DNA of 64,000 nucleotides from CAZLQR01 sp964366455. Its GTDB lineage: Bacteria > Patescibacteriota > Microgenomatia > UBA1406 > GWC2-37-13. The translations under genes were made by a program, and so were the position numbers. Numbering within the stretch: the stretch's first letter is position 1; every line of letters starts with the position of its first letter. Shown here piece after piece: positions 51,228-59,456 of the stretch. Location of the stretch: assembly GCA_964366455.1 (NCBI GenBank), contig CAYISZ010000003.1, forward strand, positions 11,796 to 75,795, in the 5' to 3' direction. The notes under the pieces were generated by a model. That model had not been told where the DNA came from, did not search any database, and worked only from the letters and a program-made list of their open reading frames with translations.

Positions 51228-51878
51228 TTACTTCTTCGCCGTTGCCCATACGCGCAACCAATCTATCTCGCCTTCTCTATGAGAATATGTTTTCCGCTGG
51301 CGCTCTAATCGATCTGTTACAAATCCATTCCTAGTTAACGCCTCGTTCAGATGCTTTTCATCCCAAAACAAAAACTCGCGCTCTATCGTTTGACCATATA
51401 CATTTTCTTCGACAACCCTTGTTCCAAAAACCCCTTCTTTTACTCGAATGTATACTTTTCCATCTGGCTTAATTACGTGCCTCATGCTGCTCAGCATTTC
51501 ATCTACCTCATCGGCTTGCATGTGAAGCAGTGAGGCGTTAGCCCATATTCCATCAAATGAATTTTCTGCAAAAATACTGTTCAGCTCAAACATGTCTCCA
51601 ACTACGAACGTTGCCGCTGGAGCAACTCCCTTAGCTTTAGCTATCATTGTGTTTGAATAATCCAAACCTGTCATTTGAGCTCCAAGCTCAGAAAGAAGAC
51701 CGGTGTAGTGACCTGGGCCACAGCCTAAATCTAATACTCGCCTTCCAGCGCTCAAACTATTTACGAAAGCCAATGCTAATTCCCTATCCATGGTCTTAGC
51801 GTACACTTGAAAATATTCTTCTACGATCCTTGGGTCTTCGTAGACTGCCTTTGTTTTTGCATGAACCTCTCTTCCCAT
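51228..51878 (-). CDS. SAM-dependent methyltransferase, class I
   Basis: A 216-residue Rossmann methyltransferase: motif I VLDLGCGPGHYTGLLSELGA, LDYSNTMIAKAK, GDMFEL, FDGIWANASLLHM and IKPDGKVYIRVK. Substrate unknown. The frame opens at 51902, but TATACT (51886-51891) would then be inside the gene; ATG 51878 (MGREVHAK) lies 7 nt after it. Confidence 0.9.
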   Translation of the reverse strand: MGREVHAKTKAVYEDPRIVEEYFQVYAKTMDRELALAFVNSLSAGRRVLDLGCGPGHYTGLLSELGAQMTGLDYSNTMIAKAKGVAPAATFVVGDMFELNSIFAENSFDGIWANASLLHMQADEVDEMLSSMRHVIKPDGKVYIRVKEGVFGTRVVEENVYGQTIEREFLFWDEKHLNEALTRNGFVTDRLERQRKTYSHREGEIDWLRVWATAKK

Positions 51879-51921
51879 AGGGGATAGTATATATAAGAAC
51901 ACTCTCTAAATGAAGAAAATA

Positions 51922-51986
51922 ATTACCGCAAGTTTAACGCACATATCCCGCTTACAATTACCGCAGATTTAACGCAGAATACCCGC
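51922..51986. repeat. Two 30-bp direct repeats
   Basis: Two degenerate copies, 51922-51951 and 51957-51986, each ATTACCGCA..TTTAACGCA followed by CCCGC. Only two copies, 5 bp apart, so not a CRISPR. Confidence 0.65.
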
Positions 51987-51999
51987 AGACTTCACCACA

Positions 52000-53004
52000 T
52001 TAAGCTTTTTGCTCTTCGTTTAGCCTCATATTTGCCATCTCGTTGATTACAGTCTCCACACATAATGTGATTGGGATCGCCAGAAGTAGGCCTAAAATAC
52101 CTCCCAACTTGCCTCCAATTATGAGCGCGGTGAGGGTAACTATTGGGTTGAGACCCACAGCTCGCCTCATCACCACGGGGACAAGTACTTGATTCTCAAT
52201 TTGCTGAATGATGAAATATAGAGCAATAACCGTTAGTCCAGAGAACATGTTTTGGGATGCAGTCACTATGAAGGCGGGTACGGCGGATATGGTAGGACCA
52301 AGAATTGGGACAATTTCTAAAAGACCTGCAAAAACTGCTAGTGGAAGTGCGTAACGGACACCAAGCAAAATTAGCCCTACGTAGGTTACAAGCCCTATTG
52401 CTAGCATTAATATTAACTGCCCCCATAGCCAAGCCCTCATTCGCAACTCTGCTTTATCAAATATTTCCGCTATGGCACCGGCATTTTTTTTGTCAAAGAA
52501 CTTCATAAGAAGGCGCCTGATCACATGTTCTTCGATAAGAAAATAGAAACTGAAGAAGATTGTCGAGATTAGAAAGATTACGTTTGAAAACGTGCTCTTT
52601 AAAAAATCGAATGCTCCAGTAGTAACGCTTGATCCGTACTGGGAGAATAAGTTCTCGCTCAACTTAATATCATTACCAAGCTCGATATTCTTTAGATAGT
52701 CTGGGAAATTCTTAAACAAAATAGTTGTTTCCTTAACAACGGGAGGTATTAACCATGCAAACAAAAACACAATTCCAGATATTGTAAGAGCGAATACGAT
52801 TAGCGTTGAAACCACGCGTGGAATTCTCCATTTTTCAAACCAAGAAACCACCGGATTGAATGCGCTCATTATTATGAAGGCTATTACGAAAGAGAAAAGA
52901 AGCTCTCTGACAACCCAAACCGCTTGAAGAAGAATTAGAAATACTACGGCAAAAATAATCGTCTTCGCAGATATCTCAATTTTATGAACGTGCTGATCCT
53001 TCAT
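52000..53004 (-). CDS. AI-2E family transporter (YdiK/PerM-like)
   Basis: A 334-residue membrane protein with about eight helices and the family centre EIVPILGPTISAVPAFIVT and QIENQVLVPVVMRRAVGLNPIVTLTALIIGGKLGGILGLLLAIP. Substrates in the family include autoinducer-2 and sodium/protons; not predictable here. A TAATAT -10 lies 8 nt before the ATG. Confidence 0.92.
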   Translation of the reverse strand: MKDQHVHKIEISAKTIIFAVVFLILLQAVWVVRELLFSFVIAFIIMSAFNPVVSWFEKWRIPRVVSTLIVFALTISGIVFLFAWLIPPVVKETTILFKNFPDYLKNIELGNDIKLSENLFSQYGSSVTTGAFDFLKSTFSNVIFLISTIFFSFYFLIEEHVIRRLLMKFFDKKNAGAIAEIFDKAELRMRAWLWGQLILMLAIGLVTYVGLILLGVRYALPLAVFAGLLEIVPILGPTISAVPAFIVTASQNMFSGLTVIALYFIIQQIENQVLVPVVMRRAVGLNPIVTLTALIIGGKLGGILGLLLAIPITLCVETVINEMANMRLNEEQKA

Positions 53005-53023
53005 ATATACTTATATTACACCA

Positions 53024-53058
53024 TAACTAAGAACTAAGAACTAAGAACTAAGAACTAA
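53024..53058. repeat. 7-bp tandem repeat (GAACTAA)
   Basis: Five tandem units, four of them exactly GAACTAA, between the transporter and comF. The cleanest intergenic array of the heptamer family in this window. Confidence 0.85.
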
Positions 53059-53062
53059 TTAA

Positions 53063-53749
53063 TCACCCCCTCGCTAGCGAGAATGCAATGACTTTCTTTA
53101 CTCCAGCGCGTTTTAAAGTTTCGGTTGCCGCTCTAATCGTTGACCCAGAGGTTATTACATCGTCAACCAACAACAACTCCTCAGGTATTTTGGTTTTTTT
53201 TATTCTAAATGCCGCAACTGTATTTAAATATCGTTTAGCTCTGGTTTTCATTTGGGCTTGGGGTGGAGTATTCCGGTATCTCTCCACGATATCGCAAATT
53301 TCTATTGAGGTCCCAAGAGCTTTAAGAAATCTGCAGATTACCGCTCCTTGATTAAATCCTCTCGCTCTCAATCTTAAACTGTGTAAAGGGACTGGTTGAA
53401 CTGGTAATTTTGTAAAAGGAGATCCTGCGGAGTAGAGAAGTAGACCAACTGGAATAGTTGAAAGATTTAGCAACTCATCCAGAGCTTCTCTTGCGAGTCT
53501 GTACTTAGCGGTCTTTAAAAGTTTCTTAAGAAAAGGATTGTATACGTATACTGAGATTACTCCATCAACTCCAAACTGTCTTTTGCAACCAGGATGTGTA
53601 AATCCATACAAACTAGGGGCTTTACAGTAAAAACATCGTTGTTTTTCTAGAAATAAGAGCTTCTTCTGACACCTTAGACAGACGAAGCTCCCGATAGCCC
53701 CACACCCCGCACACGTCTTAGGAAACAATAAATCCTTCAGAAATTTCAT
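53063..53749 (-). CDS. comF: ComF family phosphoribosyltransferase-like protein
   Basis: A 228-residue protein: zinc finger (CAGCGAIGSFVCLRC, CFYC), then PVPLHSLRLRARGFNQG and the PRPP-binding loop LLLVDDVITSGST. ComF is needed for DNA uptake in competent bacteria. With YifB/ComM and the VirB2-like pilins it hints at transformation ability. Confidence 0.92.
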   Translation of the reverse strand: MKFLKDLLFPKTCAGCGAIGSFVCLRCQKKLLFLEKQRCFYCKAPSLYGFTHPGCKRQFGVDGVISVYVYNPFLKKLLKTAKYRLAREALDELLNLSTIPVGLLLYSAGSPFTKLPVQPVPLHSLRLRARGFNQGAVICRFLKALGTSIEICDIVERYRNTPPQAQMKTRAKRYLNTVAAFRIKKTKIPEELLLVDDVITSGSTIRAATETLKRAGVKKVIAFSLARG

Positions 53750-53939
53750 AGTTTAAAAGACAGTTTAATATTAGATTTCTATAGCAGTAAAATCAATCAA
53801 CCTTGTTCAAATTAATTAGGGTAGTTTCATGCAAAAACCTCTGTTTATTTAAAATCGTGGCTGGGATAAGGCACTGATGTGGTTTGTATATGGTTTGATA
53901 CACCAATTTTACTACAATTAGTGCTTGACAACCACCCAG

Positions 53940-53979
53940 CACACCATATATATTGATTTTGGTGATATAATTACAGTAT
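53940..53979 (+). promoter_or_regulatory. nrdR promoter with NrdR-box-like site
   Basis: ACACCATATATATTGA at 53941-53956 resembles the NrdR box consensus (ACACWATATMTTGTGT) and covers the expected -35 place; TATAAT is at 53966-53971, 8 nt before the ATG. Suggests self-repression of nrdR. Confidence 0.55.
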
Positions 53980-54426
53980 ATGATTTGTCCTTTTTGCAAG
54001 CATACTGATACCGAGGTTATAGAGACTAGAGTGTCCGAACAAGGTAATGTAGTTCGCCGAAGAAGAAATTGTCCAAGCTGTGAGAAGCGTTTCACAACTT
54101 ATGAGAGGATTGAAGAGATTCCGATGTTGGTAATTAAGAGGGAGGGTAAAAGAGAGAGGTTTGATCCGGAGAAGTTGCGAAACGGAATATTAAGAGCAAC
54201 CGGGAAAACAACTGTGACTGCGGGGCAGATTGACGAGATTGTTTCTAACGTGGAATCCGAGATGAGACAAAAGGATGAGACCGAGATAGAAAGCAAGGTA
54301 ATTGGCAATTTGGTTGCTAAGTACCTAAAGAAGCTCGACAAGATTGCGTACATTCGTTTTGCGTCGGTATTTAGGCGATTTGTTGACGTCGAAGAGTTCG
54401 ACAAAGAAGTTAAAAAATTAATTTAA
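53980..54426 (+). CDS. nrdR: Transcriptional repressor NrdR
   Basis: A 148-residue regulator of ribonucleotide reductase genes: zinc ribbon (Cys3, Cys6, Cys31, Cys34), then an ATP-cone domain (VIKREGKRERFDPEKLRNGILRA). It senses ATP/dATP. Its target is most probably the class II reductase gene 68 bp downstream on the same strand. Confidence 0.97.
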   Translation: MICPFCKHTDTEVIETRVSEQGNVVRRRRNCPSCEKRFTTYERIEEIPMLVIKREGKRERFDPEKLRNGILRATGKTTVTAGQIDEIVSNVESEMRQKDETEIESKVIGNLVAKYLKKLDKIAYIRFASVFRRFVDVEEFDKEVKKLI

Positions 54427-54494
54427 GTTCGATGGAGGCGATAAGTAAGGGATCGCTTGCAACTATTATTATAAATTGTTAAAGTAACAACCTT

Positions 54495-56936
54495 ATGAAA
54501 CTCACCGGAATTTCACAAAAAGCGTTTCTTGATCGATATTCATTAAAAGATAAACACGGTAAGCCCGTGGAAAAGAAGCCAGATCAAATGTGGCGTCGTA
54601 TTGCAAAGTCAGTCGCAGAAATTGAAAAGAAGCCAGCTAGAAAACGATGGGAGAAAGAGTTTTATAACGCGATGGAGAACTTTAAGTATGTACCAGGCGG
54701 TCGCATCTTAGCAGGCGCTGGTACTGGATACGATGTTAGCTTTTATAACTGCTTTGTAATCCCTTCTCCTAAAGATTCTCGCGGCGGTATTCTGGACACT
54801 CTAAAACAGATGGTCGAGATAATGGCGCATGGTGGAGGCGTTGGAATTAATCTATCTTCCTTACGACCTAAAGGTGCTCGTGTTAAAAAGGTTAACGGCT
54901 TTTCATCCGGCCCAATTAACTGGGCGGAGCTTTTCTCACTAGCAACTAAGGACATTATTCAACAGGGAGGAACTCGTCGTGGAGCTCTAATGTTGATGAT
55001 ATGGGACTGGCATCCAGACATTGAGGAGTTTATCACCGTCAAGCAAGACCTAAATCGAATCAACGGCGCGAACCTTTCGCTCTGCATCTCGGACTCATTT
55101 ATGGATGCTGTGAAAAAAGATGCGGACTGGCCATTGGTCTTCCCTGACGTCACCGATCCTGAGTATGACGAAAAGTGGAACGGTGATCTTGAGGTTTGGA
55201 AAAAAATGGGTAAAAAAGTTAAGGTACAAAAAGTTGTTAAAGCCCGCAAAATTTGGGATCTTATCGCAGAGGCTGCATGGAAGTCTGCAGAACCAGGGGT
55301 TGTGTTTATGGAGCGGTACAACAAGATGCATAATAACTACTACTGGAACCGTATCAACTGTGTGAATCCATGTGGCGAGGAAGGTCTTCCAGCATGGGGA
55401 GTATGTAATCTTGGCTCGATAAATCTTTCGGCCTTTGTTAAGGGGAATGACATCGACAAAAAAGGGACATTCGACTACAAAGAGTTGAAGAAAACCGTGG
55501 CTCAGGCTGTCCGCTTTCAGGACAATGTTGTAGATATGGATCCATATATCTTTGAAGGGATCCGAGAAACGCAGCTAAACGGAGAGAGAAGAATCGGACT
55601 AGGAACTATGGGATTGGGCGACACGTTAATAAAGATGCATATTCGATATGGCTCGCCAGAAAGCCTTGAGTTTATCGAGGAAGTCTACAAGCTCATTAGA
55701 GATGAGGCATATCGCGCATCAATGGAGATAGCTCGCGAAAAAGGATTTTTCCCCAAGTTCCAACCAGTTCCATTTTCTAAGGGACTTTTTATCAAACAGT
55801 TGCCTGAGGATCTACAAGCATCGATTAAAAAGCATGGGGTTCGTAACTCTGTACTGCTGATGCAGGCTCCAACTGGAACAACGGCTCTTATCGCAAACAC
55901 AACCTCCGGTATTGAACCTGTGTTTGAGTACGAGTTCACCAGAAAATCTAGACTTGGTATGGACGTTATTCGTCACCATCTTTACGATCAATGGTTTAAG
56001 AAACATGGCGAGGCTATGAAGAAAGGGGAGATTGAAAAGCCTGATTACTTCGTCTCGGCTAACGACCTTTCTCCTGAGGATCATGTGAGGGTACAGGCAA
56101 CCATTCAAAAGTACGTAGATGCTTCGATATCTAAGACCGTTAATGCGCCCAACGCACAAACCGTCGAGGATGTTAAAAAGCTCTATACCCTAGCGTATGA
56201 TCTCGGATGCAAAGGTATCGCATATATGAGAGATGGCTCAAGACAGGGCGTCTTAATTAGAAAAGAAGATCCTAAGGTGGCTGAGGCAGCCGCTGAAAAG
56301 GAGGCTAGGGCACTACAGCATACCGTTCATCCTCGACCTATGGTGGTCCACGGTTCTACTTACCGTATGAACACTCCTGTTGGAACCGCATTCATAACCA
56401 TCAACACGAACGGAGGGAATGAACCTCTAGAGGTCTTTATTAACGTTGGTAAGGCAGGCACAGATGTCTATGCGATGGCCGAAGGACTGGGGAGGATTAT
56501 TTCTCTCGCTCTTCGCTTTTCGTCGCATCTTGCTCCTCATGTAAGAATTAAGGAGATTGTCAGCCAACTCGGAAGCATCGGAGGCGCCAGGGCAATGGGT
56601 TTTGGAAAGGAGCGCATTAAAAGCCTTCCGGACGCAGTAGCTAAGGCACTTGCTATGCACTATAAACTAGGTGTATTTGCTGAAGAAGTTGTAGCTAATG
56701 GCAACGGCCATACTAACGGCAACGGGCACGCGACCAATGGTAACGGCGTGCACCATGAAGATGAGGCTAAGTTGATAACCGAGGTTACTCAACCAACCTT
56801 AACGGCTATGGTTGCGGCTCCAAGGGCTGAGTCACACTCAGGAAGTTTCGACATCTGTCCGAGCTGTGGTGAAGCCTTGTTGGCTCATGAAGAAGGTTGC
56901 ACAAAGTGCTATGGGTGCGGATTCTCAGCCTGCTAA
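54495..56936 (+). CDS. nrdJ: Adenosylcobalamin-dependent ribonucleotide reductase (class II)
   Basis: Reduces ribonucleotides without oxygen-derived radicals. 813 residues: YVPGGRILAGAGT, redox Cys86 (FYNCF), GGGVGINLSSLRPKGA, thiyl-radical centre Cys293 (NPCGEE) and Cys304 (GVCNLGSINL), MQAPTGTTALIANTTSGIEP. The C-terminus carries a Gly/Asn/His linker (NGNGHTNGNGH) and a cysteine-rich tail (CPSCGE...CTKCYGCGFSAC) that re-reduces the active site. No class I genes in the window. Followed by the B12 adenosyltransferase 3 bp later. Confidence 0.97.
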   Translation: MKLTGISQKAFLDRYSLKDKHGKPVEKKPDQMWRRIAKSVAEIEKKPARKRWEKEFYNAMENFKYVPGGRILAGAGTGYDVSFYNCFVIPSPKDSRGGILDTLKQMVEIMAHGGGVGINLSSLRPKGARVKKVNGFSSGPINWAELFSLATKDIIQQGGTRRGALMLMIWDWHPDIEEFITVKQDLNRINGANLSLCISDSFMDAVKKDADWPLVFPDVTDPEYDEKWNGDLEVWKKMGKKVKVQKVVKARKIWDLIAEAAWKSAEPGVVFMERYNKMHNNYYWNRINCVNPCGEEGLPAWGVCNLGSINLSAFVKGNDIDKKGTFDYKELKKTVAQAVRFQDNVVDMDPYIFEGIRETQLNGERRIGLGTMGLGDTLIKMHIRYGSPESLEFIEEVYKLIRDEAYRASMEIAREKGFFPKFQPVPFSKGLFIKQLPEDLQASIKKHGVRNSVLLMQAPTGTTALIANTTSGIEPVFEYEFTRKSRLGMDVIRHHLYDQWFKKHGEAMKKGEIEKPDYFVSANDLSPEDHVRVQATIQKYVDASISKTVNAPNAQTVEDVKKLYTLAYDLGCKGIAYMRDGSRQGVLIRKEDPKVAEAAAEKEARALQHTVHPRPMVVHGSTYRMNTPVGTAFITINTNGGNEPLEVFINVGKAGTDVYAMAEGLGRIISLALRFSSHLAPHVRIKEIVSQLGSIGGARAMGFGKERIKSLPDAVAKALAMHYKLGVFAEEVVANGNGHTNGNGHATNGNGVHHEDEAKLITEVTQPTLTAMVAAPRAESHSGSFDICPSCGEALLAHEEGCTKCYGCGFSAC

Positions 56937-56939
56937 TTT

Positions 56940-57449
56940 ATGGCAATCTATACTCGCACTGGAGACAAGGGGGAGACTGGCTTATTCGGAGGCAAAAGAA
57001 TTTCCAAGGCCAGTGCTCAGATCGAGGCTGTTGGAGCAATCGATGAACTAACCACCTACGTCGGTTTTGTTCATACGCAATACGGAATACAGAATACAGA
57101 ATACGATCTCGTAGAGATCCAAAAAGACTTGTACCGCATTATGTCCGTTATCGGTGGCGCAAATATACCTATAGCATATCTTGTGGGTAGAACCAAAGTT
57201 TTTGAACAAGAAATAGATGTTATCACGACCAAGCTGCCGAAACTCAACAGTTTTATTTTGCCTGGAGGTACCCCTGAAGCATCTCTTTTCCACATTCTTA
57301 GAGTTTTGACTCGAAAGGCAGAAAGAGCGGTTGTGCTTATAAAATCTGACGTTATAATAATTCAGTACTTAAATCGACTATCAGACTTATTTTTCACATT
57401 AGCAAGAAAGTTCGCAAAAGGAAAAGAAACAAAGATTAAAACATTGTAA
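56940..57449 (+). CDS. pduO: Cob(I)alamin adenosyltransferase, PduO type
   Basis: Makes adenosylcobalamin from ATP and cob(I)alamin, the cofactor NrdJ needs. Hallmarks: YTRTGDKGETGLFGGKRISK, AIDELTTYVGF, FILPGGTPEASLFHILRVLTRKAERAVV and YLNRLSDLFFTLAR. Residues about 47-56 (QYGIQNTEYD) are coded by a 7-bp tandem repeat at 57079-57106, enlarging a surface loop. Coupled to nrdJ by a 3-bp gap. Confidence 0.95.
   Translation: MAIYTRTGDKGETGLFGGKRISKASAQIEAVGAIDELTTYVGFVHTQYGIQNTEYDLVEIQKDLYRIMSVIGGANIPIAYLVGRTKVFEQEIDVITTKLPKLNSFILPGGTPEASLFHILRVLTRKAERAVVLIKSDVIIIQYLNRLSDLFFTLARKFAKGKETKIKTL
57079..57106. repeat. In-frame 7-bp tandem repeat inside pduO
   Basis: Four units AATACGG, AATACAG, AATACAG, AATACGA. 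Same period and word type as the intergenic heptamers. Confidence 0.85.
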
Positions 57450-57451
57450 AT

Positions 57452-57548
57452 AGCTTGACCTAGGTAATCCCGTGAGAATCGGGAGCTGTGCCGCAACCGT
57501 TATAGCCGGAAAACTGTTCAAGCTTCGCACCCCGCGCAGGGAAAATAT
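57452..57548 (+). ncRNA. Cobalamin riboswitch (compact)
   Basis: Conserved pieces in order: AGGTAATCCCGTGAGAATC, GGGAGCTGTGCCGCAACCGT, then the B12-box-like AGCCGGAAAACTGTTC. AGCTTGA (57452-57458) pairs with TCAAGCT (57518-57524), closing the core at about 73 nt. Downstream CCC and GGG (57531-57541) can pair and would cover the AGGGA ribosome site before the ATG at 57549. Orientation and position make it the control element of the following gene, not of pduO. Confidence 0.85.
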
Positions 57549-58700
57549 ATGGGAGTAAAAGAAGGACTAAAAACAGGAATTAAATTTGGCGTTCAGGCAG
57601 CAGACCTACTTTTTCCAGAACTTCCAAGACAGCAGAATATTTTTAAGTACTACAGTATTCCAAATGAGATTGAGTTTGCTCGAAATTCTGGCCTTTCAGC
57701 TGAAGATAAAAAATTCTACATAGAAGAGAACGTTCACCGTTTTCTAGGTGAGTTTGCTGGTCAGGTACCATATACGAGCCTGTCCTATGTACTGGAAGAT
57801 GGGGCCTTTACCTATCGTGGCATCGACCTTACGCGCTCGTATGAACGTACAGCGCAAAACAGCGAACGAGAGCATAGCGAATATATAGGCTACTCTCGCA
57901 TTCAAGACGCTTTCTCAAAAGGCGCCAATTCTGCGGTATGGGTGAGCCCACCAAAAGACGCTGACTATGGATTTGTGTTTTATTTTAGTAGAGATAAAGA
58001 AAATCCAGACGTAGTGCGTGAACATATTCTTCGTTATGATGAACCTCGGGAAGATGATTCTTTATCAAAAAGTAAAGCCATATTAAAAAAAATACATCCT
58101 TCAGGAAATGTTTCTGGCCTTAATTCGGCCTTAGATTTCTTAACACACCCTCTGATTGGGGGATCGGAACCAACTCCCTACGCTGATCTACGCTTAATTA
58201 TGTCCGCTTTGGGAATAGATAAAAATGGAGTAGATGCGTCTGTACGCTTTGAAAAACGCATGAGATCTGAGCTAGTAAATTGGCTTGAGCTTTATACTGA
58301 GGCTGTGCTTTCTGGTGATACTTACTCTGCAGGAAAGCTCTTGCTCGCTTCGTACAACTATGCTTTTGACGCTCGTAGAAATATCCTTCAGTTCTCAGCA
58401 GATATGGACCATCGACCACCTTTGACCGAAGCCAACTTTAACTATTACGCATCCCAGAAAAGAGCGGTAATCACTGGAAGTTGCCCTGTTTCTCAGAACG
58501 ACTTTAATGATCCTTTTTCACCAACAAGTATTATAGATAAGTTGCTAAGTGGAAAAACAATAAATGGAATGGCCTCAGAAGCGCAAAATTTCGTCTGCCC
58601 CAACTGTGAACATAAAGCAGATGGCCCCGTTGGCAATCAATGTCCGGGTTGCAGGATAACACGGGAGGAATGGGCAGAAAAGGGAAATCGCGTCTGTTAA
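57549..58700 (+). CDS. Unknown protein under cobalamin riboswitch
   Basis: A 383-residue soluble protein I do not recognise. N-terminal 330 residues are mixed helix/strand without known motif; the C-terminus is a one-zinc ribbon (CPNCEHKADGP...QCPGC). Its leader is a cobalamin riboswitch and it follows nrdJ-pduO, so a part in B12 uptake, B12-independent replacement or nucleotide metabolism is likely. No membrane segment, so not itself a transporter. Confidence 0.8.
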   Translation: MGVKEGLKTGIKFGVQAADLLFPELPRQQNIFKYYSIPNEIEFARNSGLSAEDKKFYIEENVHRFLGEFAGQVPYTSLSYVLEDGAFTYRGIDLTRSYERTAQNSEREHSEYIGYSRIQDAFSKGANSAVWVSPPKDADYGFVFYFSRDKENPDVVREHILRYDEPREDDSLSKSKAILKKIHPSGNVSGLNSALDFLTHPLIGGSEPTPYADLRLIMSALGIDKNGVDASVRFEKRMRSELVNWLELYTEAVLSGDTYSAGKLLLASYNYAFDARRNILQFSADMDHRPPLTEANFNYYASQKRAVITGSCPVSQNDFNDPFSPTSIIDKLLSGKTINGMASEAQNFVCPNCEHKADGPVGNQCPGCRITREEWAEKGNRVC

Positions 58701-58709
58701 GATGAATGA

Positions 58710-59114
58710 ATGGACGACAATCACACGAAACTTAATCCTCAGAGCGACGCGGCACAAATTAGCACTCCGTCTCACAACAAAGAAGCTGAGCCAGTGGCAT
58801 CCTCACATCAAGAAATGATGGAACCGATACGTGCACCTGAAGTTAGTAAGGAAGTCTTGGGCTACATCGAACAGCGGGAGAAAATGAAGGTGCCTCCAGA
58901 TCTAAAAAATATTGGGGTACAGGCGACAGATGACGTACATGGTTCGACGGGCCCCACTTTCCCAATTACCGACGAAAAGATTGAGGAAGGCCTACATCAA
59001 CCCGTTAATTCGTCGTGGAGATGGCTATCGGAGTTCTTACTCTACCACCTAAAACAAATGCACTTAACTTTGAAGAAAGTTCACGGACATGTAGTGCGTG
59101 TAGCTAGGGGTTAG
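58710..59114 (+). CDS. Hypothetical protein
   Basis: A 134-residue hydrophilic protein with a low-complexity first half (HNKEAEPVASSHQ), a motif VLGYIEQREKMKVPPDLKNIGV and a C-terminal helix. Not recognised. It starts 9 bp after the riboswitch-controlled gene and probably shares its mRNA. Confidence 0.6.
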   Translation: MDDNHTKLNPQSDAAQISTPSHNKEAEPVASSHQEMMEPIRAPEVSKEVLGYIEQREKMKVPPDLKNIGVQATDDVHGSTGPTFPITDEKIEEGLHQPVNSSWRWLSEFLLYHLKQMHLTLKKVHGHVVRVARG

Positions 59115-59434
59115 GAAGTTTTTGCTTTTTCGATTTCTTTGAGGAATCCTTCTTTACCCATTGCTCCAACGAATTGATTTACGACCGTTCCGTCCTTAAA
59201 AACGATGAAGGTGGGTATTGAGAATACTGAGAATTGAGAAGCGATTTCTGCGTTCTGGTCAACATCAACCTTAACGAAAGAAATGTCCTTAATCTCTCCA
59301 GATAGCTGCTCGATGATTGGTTCGGTCATCTTACACGGACCACACCACTCTGCATGAAAGTCTACGAATACAAAACCTTTTTGATCCAAAACTTCCTGTT
59401 TAAATGTAGCCTGCGTTATGTCCTTTGTGCTCAT
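59111..59434 (-). CDS. trxA: Thioredoxin
   Basis: A 107-residue thioredoxin with WCGPCK, KVDVDQNAEIASQFSVFSIPTFIVFKDG (cis-proline) and VGAMGKEGF. The frame opens at 59503, but only the ATG at 59434 (MSTKDITQATF) gives the family length and avoids overlap with the divergent acyltransferase. A possible reductant supply for NrdJ nearby. Confidence 0.95.
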   Translation of the reverse strand: MSTKDITQATFKQEVLDQKGFVFVDFHAEWCGPCKMTEPIIEQLSGEIKDISFVKVDVDQNAEIASQFSVFSIPTFIVFKDGTVVNQFVGAMGKEGFLKEIEKAKTS

Positions 59435-59456
59435 ATAATCTATACTAACATTTAGG

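Noticed and set aside
51922..51986. Possible CRISPR array
   Set aside because: Only two degenerate repeats with a 5-bp spacer and no cas gene nearby.
53024..53058. Possible iteron or short tandem regulatory array
   Set aside because: The same 7-nt-period words fill many unrelated gaps and coding loops, so a specific protein-binding role here is unsupported.
54495..56936. Intein or intron in nrdJ
   Set aside because: Reductase genes often host them, but the 813-residue chain shows all motifs in normal spacing without an insert.
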